Shown here: positions 7,708-16,401 of the stretch, piece after piece
How the letters are laid out: each line of letters begins with the position of its first letter
Numbering within the stretch: position 1 is the stretch's first letter
Source of the DNA: Fulvivirga ligni
Lineage (GTDB): Bacteria; Bacteroidota; Bacteroidia; Cytophagales; Cyclobacteriaceae
Length of the DNA stretch: 64,000 bases
Direction: 5' to 3'
NCBI RefSeq assembly: GCF_021389935.1
Contig: NZ_CP089979.1
Span: 5,251,001 to 5,315,000, forward strand
Translations under genes and position numbers: made by a program
Notes under the pieces: generated by a model
The model's input: only the letters and a program-made list of their open reading frames with translations
Database searches by the model: none
Told to the model about the DNA's origin: nothing

Positions 7708-8625
7708 TTATTCAATAGGTATACAAAAGTCAACAATAGCTTTTCTTTCAGGATGCTCATTATAGTTGTTATGATAAATCTCAAAAGGTTCTCTGTCAGC
7801 TTTTTTATAACCATTTTCGTTCATCCATACAAATAGACCGGTCCACGACTTTTCAAATTCATTTAACCCGATTTCAAAGCTTCCAACAATACATTTTCCA
7901 GCCTTGATGGTTGTTAATCCTATTTCTCCTTCGGTTTCTACTGGTTTATCTAGTAAAACAGAAGCACTCATTCTTACATTGTTGGCTTCTGTCACTTTAA
8001 AACTGTCGTGATAAACCGTAATCATCTTTGTCTGGTCGTTCATTAATCCTTTAGGTGTTGCCCACTGCATTAATGTTCCGTAGGAATTTTCAAGGTTATG
8101 AGGACCAATACTTGATACATAAGCCAAATCCATTTTTGGCATTTCTTTAACTTCAATTTTTGCATTCATTTTTATCCAATTTTTAAGGTTATCAATGATG
8201 CAAATGTATTTGTCATAGTCAGGATAGTCTTGTCCGTTCTTGCTTTGAAGTTGACTAATCTTGCTATGTCTATTTGGATTTTGCTTTCTAAATTCGGTCG
8301 GGCTTATAGCGTAATATTTTTTAAAAGCTCTGGAAAACGAAGAATTATCGCTAAATCCATATTTGTGAGCAATTTCTGTTGTCTTTACATTTTTGTGTAA
8401 CAAATCCAGGGCTGATTTTTCAATTCTACGCCTTGTTACATACTCATTCAATGTTTCTCCTGTAATAAACTTGAAAACCCGATGGAAGTGGAATGGTGAG
8501 AAAAAAGCAATTTCCGAAACAGTGTTCAATGATAAATCCGATTCCAGGTTTACGTCAATAAACTCAAAAACCCTGTTGATACGATTTTTATAATCAGCCT
8601 GTATGTCTTGTTCTGTTACGGTCAT
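7708..8625 (-). CDS. AraC-family regulator with GyrI-like effector domain
   Basis: A 305-residue protein. Residues 15 to 115 form two AraC helix-turn-helix motifs (LNTVSEIAFFSPFHFHRVFK and TTEIAHKYGFSDNSSFSRAFKKYYAISPTEFRK). Residues 150 to 305 form a GyrI-like small-molecule binding domain (KIEVKEMPKMDLAYVSSIG to VDFCIPIE). Relatives such as Rob and MarA-linked types respond to small hydrophobic compounds; the ligand here is unknown. It has its own terminator, so it may carry its own promoter, which is unusual for a cassette. Start ATG at 8625. Confidence 0.9.
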   Translation of the reverse strand: MTVTEQDIQADYKNRINRVFEFIDVNLESDLSLNTVSEIAFFSPFHFHRVFKFITGETLNEYVTRRRIEKSALDLLHKNVKTTEIAHKYGFSDNSSFSRAFKKYYAISPTEFRKQNPNRHSKISQLQSKNGQDYPDYDKYICIIDNLKNWIKMNAKIEVKEMPKMDLAYVSSIGPHNLENSYGTLMQWATPKGLMNDQTKMITVYHDSFKVTEANNVRMSASVLLDKPVETEGEIGLTTIKAGKCIVGSFEIGLNEFEKSWTGLFVWMNENGYKKADREPFEIYHNNYNEHPERKAIVDFCIPIE

Positions 8626-8837
8626 TTTTAATGCTTTACAAGGCCTGCATGAAGCGTGGCATTTATTAAATGTAAGTTAGTATCAATTTACCAAGTAGTC
8701 AAATCTGCGATTTGATGGACCGTATGAGAGCATCAATGTCATATTCCTTACTACGTAGTCGTGATTTCATAGAGTGTGATAGCCGCTATCGATTATTCCA
8801 ATTTGGAGCAGATAGTGACCTCGATCAATAGTGCGAC

Positions 8838-9449
8838 CTAAACAAACTTTAAGAACCCGTATTTCCATCGTTCGTGCAGCATATAAATTCCAGTCCCAAA
8901 CATGAAGGTTGCGAAAATCAAAAGCAACCAGAATCCGAGTTTTCCGTCAGCTTGTTTGGCTTTATTAAAGTCTTCCAATGTCAGATATTCTTTCCCTTTT
9001 CCCCTTAGTCCGTAGATTGAGATATATCTGTAGTTCACGGATTTATCCCAAAAATCCAGTTCCTGCTCTTTGGTTAATTTCTTATGGAATTGGTCTTTTG
9101 AAATCAATATTTGGACAGCATCACCTTCTGCAAAGTCTTTCACAAAAGCTTCCTTGTTTGCTGCTGAATAGGCAACAACAGATTTAATGAAACCAAAAAT
9201 TGATAGAATTTGAAGCTTGTCATCAGAGATCCGATAGATATTCATACTGAGGATTGCGATGAGGCTAATTAGGCCAAACGCGCCAAAAGACGCACCCAGA
9301 ACGAGTCCGGAAATTTGTGGGTATTCATCCGATAAAGCGTTAGAAGTTAAGTAGTAACCAGCCGCAGAGGAACCAAAAAATCCAAGTATCAAAATGATTC
9401 CGTTCCCAATTGGAAATTTGCTTTTCAAGTTTTGCTCTTCTTTATCCAT
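8838..9449 (-). CDS. Cassette membrane protein, three helices
   Basis: A 203-residue protein with hydrophobic helices near 15-35 (IILILGFFGSSAAGYYL), 48-68 (GLVLGASFGAFGLISLIAIL) and 170-190 (LGFWLLLIFATFMFGTGIYM), and a soluble middle of about 100 residues. No family recognised. The junction to its left (8626-8837) shows no convincing attC-like ends, so the boundary with the AraC gene is decayed or of another type. Confidence 0.7.
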   Translation of the reverse strand: MDKEEQNLKSKFPIGNGIILILGFFGSSAAGYYLTSNALSDEYPQISGLVLGASFGAFGLISLIAILSMNIYRISDDKLQILSIFGFIKSVVAYSAANKEAFVKDFAEGDAVQILISKDQFHKKLTKEQELDFWDKSVNYRYISIYGLRGKGKEYLTLEDFNKAKQADGKLGFWLLLIFATFMFGTGIYMLHERWKYGFLKFV

Positions 9450-9462
9450 TCGTAGGGATTGA

Positions 9463-9617
9463 TACTAACACCTAGCTAGCTAGAGTGCGCCCTAGCTTGG
9501 CGGAAAGCGCTAAACTAATAAATCTGCTGGTGCTTCCAAAGTATCACAAGTAGTTGCGCCATCACTAACTTTAGCAAATTGTGCAAATTAGACTATGGAT
9601 GGTGGCGCCTGTTTGGC
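9463..9617. repeat. Degenerate attC-like site
   Basis: ACTAAC ends at 9469 and a weak GTTTGGC lies at 9611-9617. The left arm resembles CTAGC...AGTGCGCC of the 23797 and 26427 sites, and the central module (TGCTTCCAAAGTATCA near 9530) is shared with several long sites. The right arm is largely lost. Confidence 0.4.
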
Positions 9618-9757
9618 TTTAGGTTTTAGCAATAAATTTTTTGTATTCTTAAAAATGGCTTCTCTATTGCGAGCTTCAAGATTAGAGCAAATTTCAGGCA
9701 CATTAATATACTCAGGATTATCACCAAGCTTTAAATAGAGATGGCGTTGGTTAGTTA
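9588..9757 (-). pseudogene. Gene remnant of unknown family
   Basis: A minus-strand frame of about 55 codons reads RHLYLKLGDNPEYINVPE, then EARNREAIFKNTKNLLL, with a stop at 9588-9590. It has no start codon, overlaps the end of the next gene at 9751 and lies partly in the decayed attC-like site. The amino-acid composition looks like real protein, so it is probably the 3' end of a lost cassette gene. Confidence 0.35.
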
Positions 9758-10098
9758 AACTTTTGAGTTAAGAAAGTACCGATTTCTTTTTCAAGCTCTC
9801 TATAACCTGAGTTGCCTGACAAGCCTTGTTTGAAAAAAAATGGCAAAAGGAAAATTGCTAATTCAGTCATTCCCAGTGTCATCAAAATCCCTCCAAAAAT
9901 AGTAGGTGGTGAAGAAGTGAGAGAAATTTCATTTTCATTCACAGATATTTCTGCACCAACTAAGGTAGATTTACCCACCAAAATACTCTTCTTACCTAAC
10001 CCAAATGTTTTAATGGTGTACTGATCCGAAAATCTCATTTTTAAGGTTTCGGCTAGCTCTTTAATAGAGGGAAGATTCTTTGAAAGTTCTATTCTCAT
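9751..10098 (-). CDS. Small cassette membrane protein, unknown
   Basis: A 115-residue protein with a soluble N-terminal domain (MRIELSKNLPSIKELAETLK, beta-strand-rich after residue 25) and one hydrophobic helix pair near 68-90 (IFGGILMTLGMTELAIFLLPFFF). No signal peptide. Start ATG at 10098. No family recognised. About 100 bases separate it from the next gene stop on the right, with no clear attC-like ends. Confidence 0.6.
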   Translation of the reverse strand: MRIELSKNLPSIKELAETLKMRFSDQYTIKTFGLGKKSILVGKSTLVGAEISVNENEISLTSSPPTIFGGILMTLGMTELAIFLLPFFFKQGLSGNSGYRELEKEIGTFLTQKFN

Positions 10099-10198
10099 AT
10101 TAATTTTATCCGGTTAATATTAATTTTTACGCAGAAAAATCAATTATGTTATTCGGAATACATAATACAAAAAAAACACGCAGAAAAGCACCATTTAT

Positions 10199-10960
10199 TT
10201 AATCTATTCCAGCATACGCTTTTTTGTTGATTTCAATGAATTCTTGCTGTTCAGTCATGTTCATTTGTTTCAAAATCAGGATGTTCCTTCCACGCGTTAA
10301 TGGTTGAGAGTTCAGTTGTTTACTAATTGGTCTAGTATGAACAATTGCTACGAGTTCAGTTTTATTAAAAATGAAACGAATTCTGTCCATTGGAGAAGGA
10401 TCGTTACTTTCATGGATCATTTTTTCCTCATAGCCTTCTACCACAGAATCTAATATTCCACTATCGCTAAACTTGAATTCAATCAAATACTGACATAAAT
10501 CAGCCCTCTTTGGACTATTGTTGGTTCTTGAAAGGATTTCAGCCAATTTATTCTCTGGGATGGACTCTGGCTTAATGTTCGATTTAAAGGTTGATGCATA
10601 AATATCCATTCCGTAACGTCTTGGGTTGCCCGGAGCCCCACCAGAATACCATGTACTTTGTAAATTGTCAGGAATTTTGGTTAAAGCGGTTCCAATAAAT
10701 TCGTCTTGCCAGTTGAAAAGAGAATCTCCTTCTGAAATTGGCATCTCGCTTTCATACTGTTCCTTCGTGATTTTTAGGCTAATGGAAATCGAATACCATC
10801 CGTCAAAAATTTTAGAGCAGCCAACCTCAACGTTATCGTTTAATGATAACATTGGAGTTCCTTTTGGTGACATTCTTACGTTGGCTGGTCCGTCAATACG
10901 TTCGGCATAAGTTGTAAAGACTAATTGCAGAAATATTGCCGTTATTGTTAATTTTTCCAT
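10199..10960 (-). CDS. Exported cassette protein with SH3-like segment
   Basis: A 253-residue protein with a probable signal peptide (MEKLTITAIFLQLVFTTYA). It is followed by an SH3-type opening (RIDGPANVRMSPKGTPMLSLNDNVEVGC), the pattern of bacterial SH3 domains with the G-x-ANVR motif. The remaining 180 residues are not recognised. Likely periplasmic. Start ATG at 10960, close to the attC-like left end at 10980. Confidence 0.75.
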   Translation of the reverse strand: MEKLTITAIFLQLVFTTYAERIDGPANVRMSPKGTPMLSLNDNVEVGCSKIFDGWYSISISLKITKEQYESEMPISEGDSLFNWQDEFIGTALTKIPDNLQSTWYSGGAPGNPRRYGMDIYASTFKSNIKPESIPENKLAEILSRTNNSPKRADLCQYLIEFKFSDSGILDSVVEGYEEKMIHESNDPSPMDRIRFIFNKTELVAIVHTRPISKQLNSQPLTRGRNILILKQMNMTEQQEFIEINKKAYAGID

Positions 10961-10973
10961 TTTGCGATATTGT

Positions 10974-11196
10974 GGTTAACGGCCAGCTAATCAGTTGGCT
11001 GTGATTGCACTAAAATAATGAAACTGCCGATGCTTCCAAAGTATCAGAAAGCACTGCGTTTAGAAAAAGAAGAATCCCGTGAGGTGAGCCTGTAAGCGGC
11101 CCACAGGCGGAAGATTGTAGAAATCACTTCGCTTTTTTGGCGGCAGATAGGCGGTATGTTTTGCAGAAGGCCATTCACCATCATCCTTCGTTAGCG
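10974..11196. repeat. Long attC-like site with shared central module
   Basis: Left GGTTAAC at 10974-10980, right GTTAGCG at 11190-11196. The outer arms pair only partly. The centre contains the module TGCTTCCAAAGTATCAGAAAG (near 11029) and GGCGGAAGATTG, both found again in other long sites. Confidence 0.6.
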
Positions 11197-11202
11197 ACAG
11201 AT

Positions 11203-11979
11203 TTACTGTAATTTAAATTGAATTGGGATTGTAACCTCAATATCCTGACAGTCATGATTTGCTTGAAGGTTCTTCCTTGCGAGTTCCAATTTATCAATAA
11301 ATTGATCTTCGATTCCGTAACCAAGTTCGTTTATAAATTCATAGGTGAGGTCACAATCAGCAGTTAAGTTAATCTTAATGAAAAGGGTTCCTTCAATCTG
11401 ATTTCTTCGCGCTTCGGATGGATAAATAAGATCACAGCTATTGCTAACATAAGTTGTGTCAATATTTCCAGTAGCGTCTTCCGTTACCAAAGTGTTCACT
11501 GAAAATATCCCCAAAAACATATTATTAACTGACTCAGTTGAGGAAATAACTTGATTTTCCTGATACTCAGTTGAGGAGATTAAATATGTTTTACCACACT
11601 CGTTCAGATCATAGTTTTCCCATATTCCGAACAACTCTCCATTCTTAGTTTTTTGTGTAGATTTTAGTTCTCCGTTCGCAAAATACTCGTTGGTTGTTAA
11701 AATAGAATCTCTCAACTCCTTAAGCACTTGGCCTTTGGTGTCAAACTTTATATAGGATGTTTTAACCCCATATTCAAAGTAACCTCGTTCTTCTATTTGG
11801 CCGTTCGGTCGATAAATTTCATATGTACTATGGCATACTACGTTTTTTGGCTTGATAACAAAATAGTGCTTCTTAATCGTTTTGGTTTTTGGGTAATATT
11901 CAGTGATCTCTTTAAGCCTTGGTTGGCCTGAAATGAGCGTTGGAATGAGGATTATAAATATTATTGCAAACTGTTTCAA
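11203..11979 (-). CDS. Exported MORN-like and TonB-C-like cassette protein
   Basis: A 258-residue protein with signal peptide MKQFAIIFIILIPTLISGQ. Residues 45 to 125 hold MORN-variant repeats (YRPNGQIEERGYFEYG, YFANGELKSTQKTKNGE). Residues 185 to 250 resemble a TonB C-terminal domain (IYPSEARRNQIEGTLFIKI, then LGYGIEDQFIDKLELAR). Proteins with this pair occur widely in Bacteroidota as exported factors with no assigned role. No TonB membrane anchor or Pro-rich linker is present, so it is not a canonical TonB. Confidence 0.8.
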   Translation of the reverse strand: MKQFAIIFIILIPTLISGQPRLKEITEYYPKTKTIKKHYFVIKPKNVVCHSTYEIYRPNGQIEERGYFEYGVKTSYIKFDTKGQVLKELRDSILTTNEYFANGELKSTQKTKNGELFGIWENYDLNECGKTYLISSTEYQENQVISSTESVNNMFLGIFSVNTLVTEDATGNIDTTYVSNSCDLIYPSEARRNQIEGTLFIKINLTADCDLTYEFINELGYGIEDQFIDKLELARKNLQANHDCQDIEVTIPIQFKLQ

Positions 11980-11994
11980 TGTGGGATGTTTGGG

Positions 11995-12231
11995 GCTTAA
12001 CGACCAGATATGGCGCTGTGGCCTCCGAGCTTTGTTAATATCGATAAAAATAGCTTATCTGCCGGTGTGATCAAAGTTTCAGACTGACATTGCATCATGA
12101 AGATAAAACACTCCCACAAGCGGAAGATTGCAGAAAGCACTTCGCTTTTTTTTTGCGAAAGATAGGCGGTATGTTTTGCAGACTCTCAGCAAAATGTTAA
12201 GTAAGGCCAGCGCCCTCATCGTTTGTTAGCC
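11995..12231. repeat. Long attC-like site
   Basis: GCTTAAC at 11995-12001, GTTAGCC at 12225-12231. Arms ATATGGCGCTGTGGCCT and AAGGCCAGCGCCCTCATC pair well. The stop codon of the next gene (12226-12228) lies inside the right end. Confidence 0.8.
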
Positions 12232-12897
12232 ACATTTTCTTACGATGTGTTTGATTTTAGGAATAACCATTGCCAAGCCCATTATTAATAATACTACGAA
12301 TCCGAACCAGTTGATTTCATTCCAGTTTCTAACCTTCAGTGCAAAACCACAAGTTCCTAGAATTAGAACTCCAAACCCAAAGACCAACCATTTCCCGAAT
12401 TCAGTTTCAAAAAATCCTACAGTTCTGGAAATATGAACAGAATCATCAACTTGTGAGATTGCACCTGTTAATTCCTGCATGTTGTGGTAAAAGTCCATAA
12501 ACCCCTCTTCCATAAACCGAAAGAAGAACTTCATTTTCTTGCCACTTTTTAGCTTTAATACGAATTGATCGAGGTGAGAGCTACCATCATAAGAATGTTC
12601 ACTAATCTCTGACCATTGCAGAGAAATATTTTGCTTATTGTGGAAAATGAATTGCTTTATCCAAATGAATTGAAGCCCTTCTTTGTTCATCTCGATTATC
12701 ATTTTTCCCACATATAGTTTTTTTGTTAGTTGTTCGAAAATCAGGTAGCCAGGAGCTGCTGCCAGTAGAAAAATCAGTTTGCTATTTTCTTGAGGTGGTG
12801 CAATAAAAAAAGCTGTTGTTAAGGAAACTGCAATTGACAGGAAATACCTCAGTACATACAAGCCTTTCGAGGCTACTTCAACTTCAATTCTGTTCAT
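12226..12897 (-). CDS. Cassette membrane protein with PH-like middle domain
   Basis: A 223-residue protein with two helices near residues 10-55 (LRYFLSIAVSLTTAFFIA; IFLLAAAPGYLIFEQ), a soluble middle of about 90 residues whose KLYVGKMIIEMNKEGLQF...WSEIS pattern resembles bacterial PH-like domains, and two C-terminal helices (WLVFGFGVLILGTCGF; FGFVVLLIMGLAMVI). The open frame extends 51 codons upstream through the attC-like site; the ATG at 12897 (MNRIEVEVASKG) is chosen. Confidence 0.7.
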   Translation of the reverse strand: MNRIEVEVASKGLYVLRYFLSIAVSLTTAFFIAPPQENSKLIFLLAAAPGYLIFEQLTKKLYVGKMIIEMNKEGLQFIWIKQFIFHNKQNISLQWSEISEHSYDGSSHLDQFVLKLKSGKKMKFFFRFMEEGFMDFYHNMQELTGAISQVDDSVHISRTVGFFETEFGKWLVFGFGVLILGTCGFALKVRNWNEINWFGFVVLLIMGLAMVIPKIKHIVRKCG

Positions 12898-12917
12898 TTT
12901 CCCGGTTCTGGAGTTGT

Positions 12918-13048
12918 GGCTAACGGTCTTGAGATGATATCGTTGCGGAGAATGTCCGGAGGACTTTTCCGCCAAACCTAAAGATAGTAAAGTTGCCCAA
13001 ATAAACTGTGAGCAATACCGCAACAATGAACTATAGCCATTGTTGTAC
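12918..13048. repeat. attC-like site of the TPR cassette
   Basis: GGCTAAC at 12918-12924 and GTTGTAC at 13042-13048. Arms GATATCGTTGCGG and CCGCAACAATGAAC are complementary with few mismatches. Confidence 0.7.
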
Positions 13049-13057
13049 AACGTTTTT

Positions 13058-13618
13058 TTACTTTAAATAGGTTTCTATTTTTTTAATTTCCTTTACAATC
13101 CGATGATTTTTCGGTAAACACTCAATCAATTCAGATGGAACTACTCGGTCAATTTCTGATAGTTTTTTATACCATTCCAAAACTTCCTCAAAGTGTTGCT
13201 CTCCAATCTGCTTATTCCCAAGTTTATATTGGCAATATCCAATTTGTTCAATCAGCTTTGTGTATCTCCAAACTTGAAATTCCTTTAACTTTTCGCGGTC
13301 AACTTTTTTATAATTTTCCAAAGCCAATTCCAATTGATTCAAGTCGTGATAACAATGAGCTAAATATAATTGAGCTAAAAAATTATCTTTATCTAATTCA
13401 ATTGCTTTTTTAAAATTTCCAATTGAGGTTTCAATATTTTCTTTCCAGTCATCAGATTGATAATCTACAAGTCCGAGCAAATGATAACAAGTAGAATCCA
13501 TTTCAGAATATTCAGCTAGCATTGTTTTGATTTCAGAGCGTAAAATATCCTTTTCTGTTTTGTTTTCAAGCAAACTGAATTCATCGTATTTCTCAAATAT
13601 TTTCGCTCTTAAACTCAT
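13058..13618 (-). CDS. Tetratricopeptide-repeat cassette protein
   Basis: A 186-residue soluble protein of helical repeats. Residues 40 to 150 hold three TPR-like units, for example SIGNFKKAIELDKDNFLAQL, YLAHCYHDLNQLELALENYKK and GYCQYKLGNKQIGEQHFEE, with the G/A-x-A-Y and A..Y-K spacing. TPRs act as protein-binding scaffolds; the partner is unknown. No signal peptide. Start ATG at 13618. Confidence 0.85.
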   Translation of the reverse strand: MSLRAKIFEKYDEFSLLENKTEKDILRSEIKTMLAEYSEMDSTCYHLLGLVDYQSDDWKENIETSIGNFKKAIELDKDNFLAQLYLAHCYHDLNQLELALENYKKVDREKLKEFQVWRYTKLIEQIGYCQYKLGNKQIGEQHFEEVLEWYKKLSEIDRVVPSELIECLPKNHRIVKEIKKIETYLK

Positions 13619-13633
13619 TGTTTTTAAATGTTG

Positions 13634-13693
13634 TGCTACGGTTGGGCTATGCGCAGGGTTCCGAAGGGCATTGCGAATAGGTTTTTGTTGTGT
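13634..13693. repeat. Short attC-like site, left triplet degenerate
   Basis: The right end GTTGTGT at 13687-13693 is clear. Arms CTATGCGCAGG and GGGCATTGCGAATAG pair around GTTCCGAA. The left end reads CTACGG instead of an AAC triplet. Confidence 0.55.
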
Positions 13694-13702
13694 GATGCCT
13701 TT

Positions 13703-14302
13703 TTATATTTCTTCATCAATATGTTCCCGTAATTCAAAAGTCATTGATTTCAAATTGAGAAAATGATAAAACGCTACAGACCAATCGGTCTCTGGCTTAC
13801 TTATCACTCCGAACAATTCAATAGTGTCATTCTCTATTTTGTTAAACCAATAACCGTGAAAATTAGCAATTTTTGAAAAGTCTTCTCCTGTCAGTTCTGT
13901 AAAATCATTTTTCTTAAAAACAGTATCAATAACAACTTCATTATATCTCTTTATAATTAAGTGCTTTTCACTGTCTCTATATTTGTCAACATGTATAACT
14001 CCTTCAATTTCAAATTCGTTAGTCACATAAGAGTCGAGAGTTGCACTTTGAATGGAAATTTCAAGATTCAGCGCTGACAGAATTGTGTCAAATTTTATAG
14101 TTTTGTTTTCTACAGGGAAGAATCGTTCAATAATGCTTTTGTCTTTTAAATTTTGACTTTTAGAAATAGTTAGGGTGTCGATTCGCTCATTTGAAGTTTC
14201 AACACTTGCAGTTTGCTTTTCAATTTTCTCCTTTTCTTTTTTCTGCTCACTACAGCTAAAAAAAATGATTGACATTATTAATATCAGAAATTGTCTTTTC
14301 AT
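13703..14302 (-). CDS. Cassette lipoprotein, unknown function
   Basis: A 199-residue protein with a lipoprotein signal (ILIMSIIFFSC, Cys17), then a charged linker (SEQKKEKEKIEKQ), then a domain of about 160 residues without a recognised family. The Cys is followed by SEQ, compatible with outer membrane sorting. Start ATG at 14302. Confidence 0.75.
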   Translation of the reverse strand: MKRQFLILIMSIIFFSCSEQKKEKEKIEKQTASVETSNERIDTLTISKSQNLKDKSIIERFFPVENKTIKFDTILSALNLEISIQSATLDSYVTNEFEIEGVIHVDKYRDSEKHLIIKRYNEVVIDTVFKKNDFTELTGEDFSKIANFHGYWFNKIENDTIELFGVISKPETDWSVAFYHFLNLKSMTFELREHIDEEI

Positions 14303-14329
14303 TGTCTTTTCATTGTCTCTTTTGGTTGC

Positions 14330-14462
14330 ACAAAACGGCTTGACTATTGATTTCGGAGTGGAATCATCCGCAGGACTATTCCGCAGAGAAAACAGCCTTG
14401 GTTATTTACTTTTAGTTTTTAATAGGTCATTAAGCCACGCTGAATTATAGCCGGTGTTATAG
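14330..14462. repeat. attC-like site of the DUF6624-like cassette
   Basis: Left AAAAC ending at 14336, right GTTATAG at 14456-14462. Arms AACGGCTTGACTATTG and GAATTATAGCCGGTGTT pair with a few mismatches. Confidence 0.6.
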
Positions 14463-14475
14463 GCAGTTTTTATTT

Positions 14476-15333
14476 TTAATAGTCAACGTAATTCTCATTT
14501 GCATATACTTTTAAACTATCCAGACCTATAGACCTTCTTCTCTCATCAACTTCAGATTCTTTCTCTATGGCATAGAATTTTTTAATACCGTTTTCTTCAA
14601 TAATTGCCTGTCCAAATTTTTGTTTTTGATTAGTATTTCTACAAATACGGTCATTCAATTCAGCATATAGAACAGGTTCTGGTTCAGTGGTATTAAGCGT
14701 ATTCTCTAATAACTTTAAACATTTTTTCTGAAAGTTTAAGTCATGAGAGTGTTGAGCTATAGACCAAGCCATCCAAGTGCCATCTTTTCCTATCATACTG
14801 CGGTTTGGCCATCCATAGTATTCAATTATTTCATTCAAACGCACCGTATTTTGGTCAACGACTATTTTTTGTTTATCCCATTGTCCGACCAAATCTTGGT
14901 CTTTTTTCCACATCTGTTTCAGTTCATTCCTTAATTCAGGATGTGATAAGGTCTCTGAATATTTTTGTTCAGATTTTTTCATTTGAGTTTTTAACTCATT
15001 CCATCTTTCATCCTCATGAAGCACTTTCAATCGACTGTTCCGTTCCCACCGTGCTAAATCATACATTCCAGCATCAATACATTTTTCCAGCAATTTAAAT
15101 GAGGTGTCTAGTTCATTGGCATTTGCGTACATTATGGCCGCATAATAATAATGTTCAAAGTTGTCGGTTCCTTTTAAGTGGGCTCCCTTGGCGATTAATT
15201 CCCCCGCTTTTTCAAAATTTCCGTTAGCTCTTTCTTTTTTTCCTTGGTAAATAAGTTCGTCCCATGTTTGTCCAAAAGAGTTAAAACTAAATAGAATAAT
15301 GCTTAATAATAATAATAATAATAGGTTTTTCAT
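14476..15333 (-). CDS. Exported DUF6624-like cassette protein
   Basis: A 285-residue protein with a signal peptide containing seven leucines in a row (encoded by CTA and six TTA codons, a trinucleotide tract at 15304-15322) and ending SFGQ. Residues 20 to 110 look like helical repeats (AGELIAKGAHLKG, AAIMYANANELDTSFKLLEKC). Residues 130 to 250 match the DUF6624 pattern (LRNELKQMWKKDQ, IIEYYGWPNRSMIGKDG, AWSIAQHSHD, LNDRICRNTNQKQKFG). Function of that family is not known to me. Confidence 0.8.
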   Translation of the reverse strand: MKNLLLLLLLSIILFSFNSFGQTWDELIYQGKKERANGNFEKAGELIAKGAHLKGTDNFEHYYYAAIMYANANELDTSFKLLEKCIDAGMYDLARWERNSRLKVLHEDERWNELKTQMKKSEQKYSETLSHPELRNELKQMWKKDQDLVGQWDKQKIVVDQNTVRLNEIIEYYGWPNRSMIGKDGTWMAWSIAQHSHDLNFQKKCLKLLENTLNTTEPEPVLYAELNDRICRNTNQKQKFGQAIIEENGIKKFYAIEKESEVDERRRSIGLDSLKVYANENYVDY

Positions 15334-15392
15334 GTAAGTGTCCTTTATTATTGGACGAATAAAGTCCTAAATTGTTACTTATCCTAAATTGC

Positions 15393-15480
15393 CTATAACG
15401 ACTCTGGCTAAGAAACGTGCGGCTTTCAAACCGTGAATGTTTAGAGTTCACCGAACATGTTTGCTTAGCCTTTGTTGGCA
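15393..15480. repeat. attC-like site with well-paired arms
   Basis: TATAAC ends at 15399, GTTGGCA at 15474-15480. Arms CTGGCTAAGAAACGTGCGG and CCGAACATGTTTGCTTAGCC are complementary with two to three mismatches. It overlaps the 3' end of the next gene. Confidence 0.8.
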
Positions 15481-15804
15481 GCAGTTTTTTTCAAGTATTA
15501 ATAGGCCTGCTGTAATGATCGGAAGAATTATGAATTCAACGAAAATGCCAATGGCAATGAACCCAGTTACAAACGTGTAACACTTTGGTTGGTCAGGATT
15601 ATTGTCGAAATGTGAAAGAACGGTTATTGATGTTATCATTGCAATTATTGGGGTTATTAACCCTATTGCAATTGATATTCCTCCAACTCCAAGTATCGAA
15701 AGACCCCTTCTTCGTTTTAATCTTTTAATTCCAAAAGTCATCAGGCCAATAATCGGAATGATTGTGATCGTCAAGGGTAATATGAATCCAAGTAGAAATT
15801 CCAT
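15448..15804 (-). CDS. Small cassette membrane protein running into its attC-like site
   Basis: A 118-residue protein with three hydrophobic helices (FLLGFILPLTITIIPIIGLMTF; LSILGVGGISIAIGLITPII; GFIAIGIFVEFIILPIITAGLLI). The last ten or so residues (QQRLSKHVR) and the stop are encoded by the attC-like arm at 15448-15480. Start taken as the ATG at 15804; a TTG two codons upstream is possible. The family is not recognised. Confidence 0.65.
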   Translation of the reverse strand: MEFLLGFILPLTITIIPIIGLMTFGIKRLKRRRGLSILGVGGISIAIGLITPIIAMITSITVLSHFDNNPDQPKCYTFVTGFIAIGIFVEFIILPIITAGLLILEKNCCQQRLSKHVR

Positions 15805-15815
15805 TTTCAAATTGC

Positions 15816-15950
15816 TTCCAACGGTCTCGTATAACCGTCAGTTAAGGGATTAAAGTTAATGTTTTTTGGTTTAGCAATGACGTTAGCAATTCCGAGTGGA
15901 TTCGGACGTAGTCGAATCTGCCGTGATTACGGTAATACATTATTGTGAGT
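15816..15950. repeat. attC-like site, family shared with 25564-25696
   Basis: TTCCAAC at 15816-15822; the right end is degenerate (TTGTGAG at 15944-15950). The arm GTCTCGTATAACCG and the central block GACGTTAGCAATTCCGAG are nearly the same as in the 25564 site, which has intact ends. Confidence 0.65.
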
Positions 15951-15963
15951 AGTTTTTTATTTC

Positions 15964-16401
15964 TCACATTCCAACAGTTTCGTAGATATAATTAATTCCA
16001 GTTTTAGGATTTCTCAAATATCTTGAGCGTTCAAATTGGTCCGATTGGTCTTTTGAATAAATCAGAAAATCTCGGTCTGATTTAAACCATTCAGGTAATT
16101 CAGTCCAACCTTTCCAGTCGTTTCCGATTGTGTCAATTTCAAGTCTATTGTATTCAACAAATTCCGCAAACCATTTTTCGTCCGATTTAAATTTGAGGAA
16201 TAACTCATATTCGAGTGAAAAATGAGGTGATTGATAATATTCTCCTTTAATCAATTCAATTTCATTTGGGACTTCACTTCCAGACCAATATTTATATGCT
16301 TTTTCCGCATTCTTTGTTTCAATTGGCAAACAACTAACCAAAAGAAAAGCAATTCCGATTAATGTGATTTTCTTTATCAATTCGATTTTCAGATTACTCA
16401 C
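15964..16401 (-). CDS. Cassette lipoprotein, unknown function
   Basis: A 145-residue protein with a lipoprotein signal (LIGIAFLLVSC, Cys24), then a domain rich in Trp, Tyr and acidic residues with no recognised family. The start is a GTG at 16401 that overlaps the base after the recombination triplet of the upstream junction (GTTGTGAG), so any ribosome site must lie in the neighbouring cassette. A downstream TTG (LIKKITLIG) would also keep the signal. Confidence 0.7.
   Translation of the reverse strand: MSNLKIELIKKITLIGIAFLLVSCLPIETKNAEKAYKYWSGSEVPNEIELIKGEYYQSPHFSLEYELFLKFKSDEKWFAEFVEYNRLEIDTIGNDWKGWTELPEWFKSDRDFLIYSKDQSDQFERSRYLRNPKTGINYIYETVGM

Noticed and set aside
15304-15322. Trinucleotide tract in the signal peptide of the 14476-15333 gene as a phase-variation switch
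   Set aside because: Units of three bases do not change the frame; only leucine number would vary.
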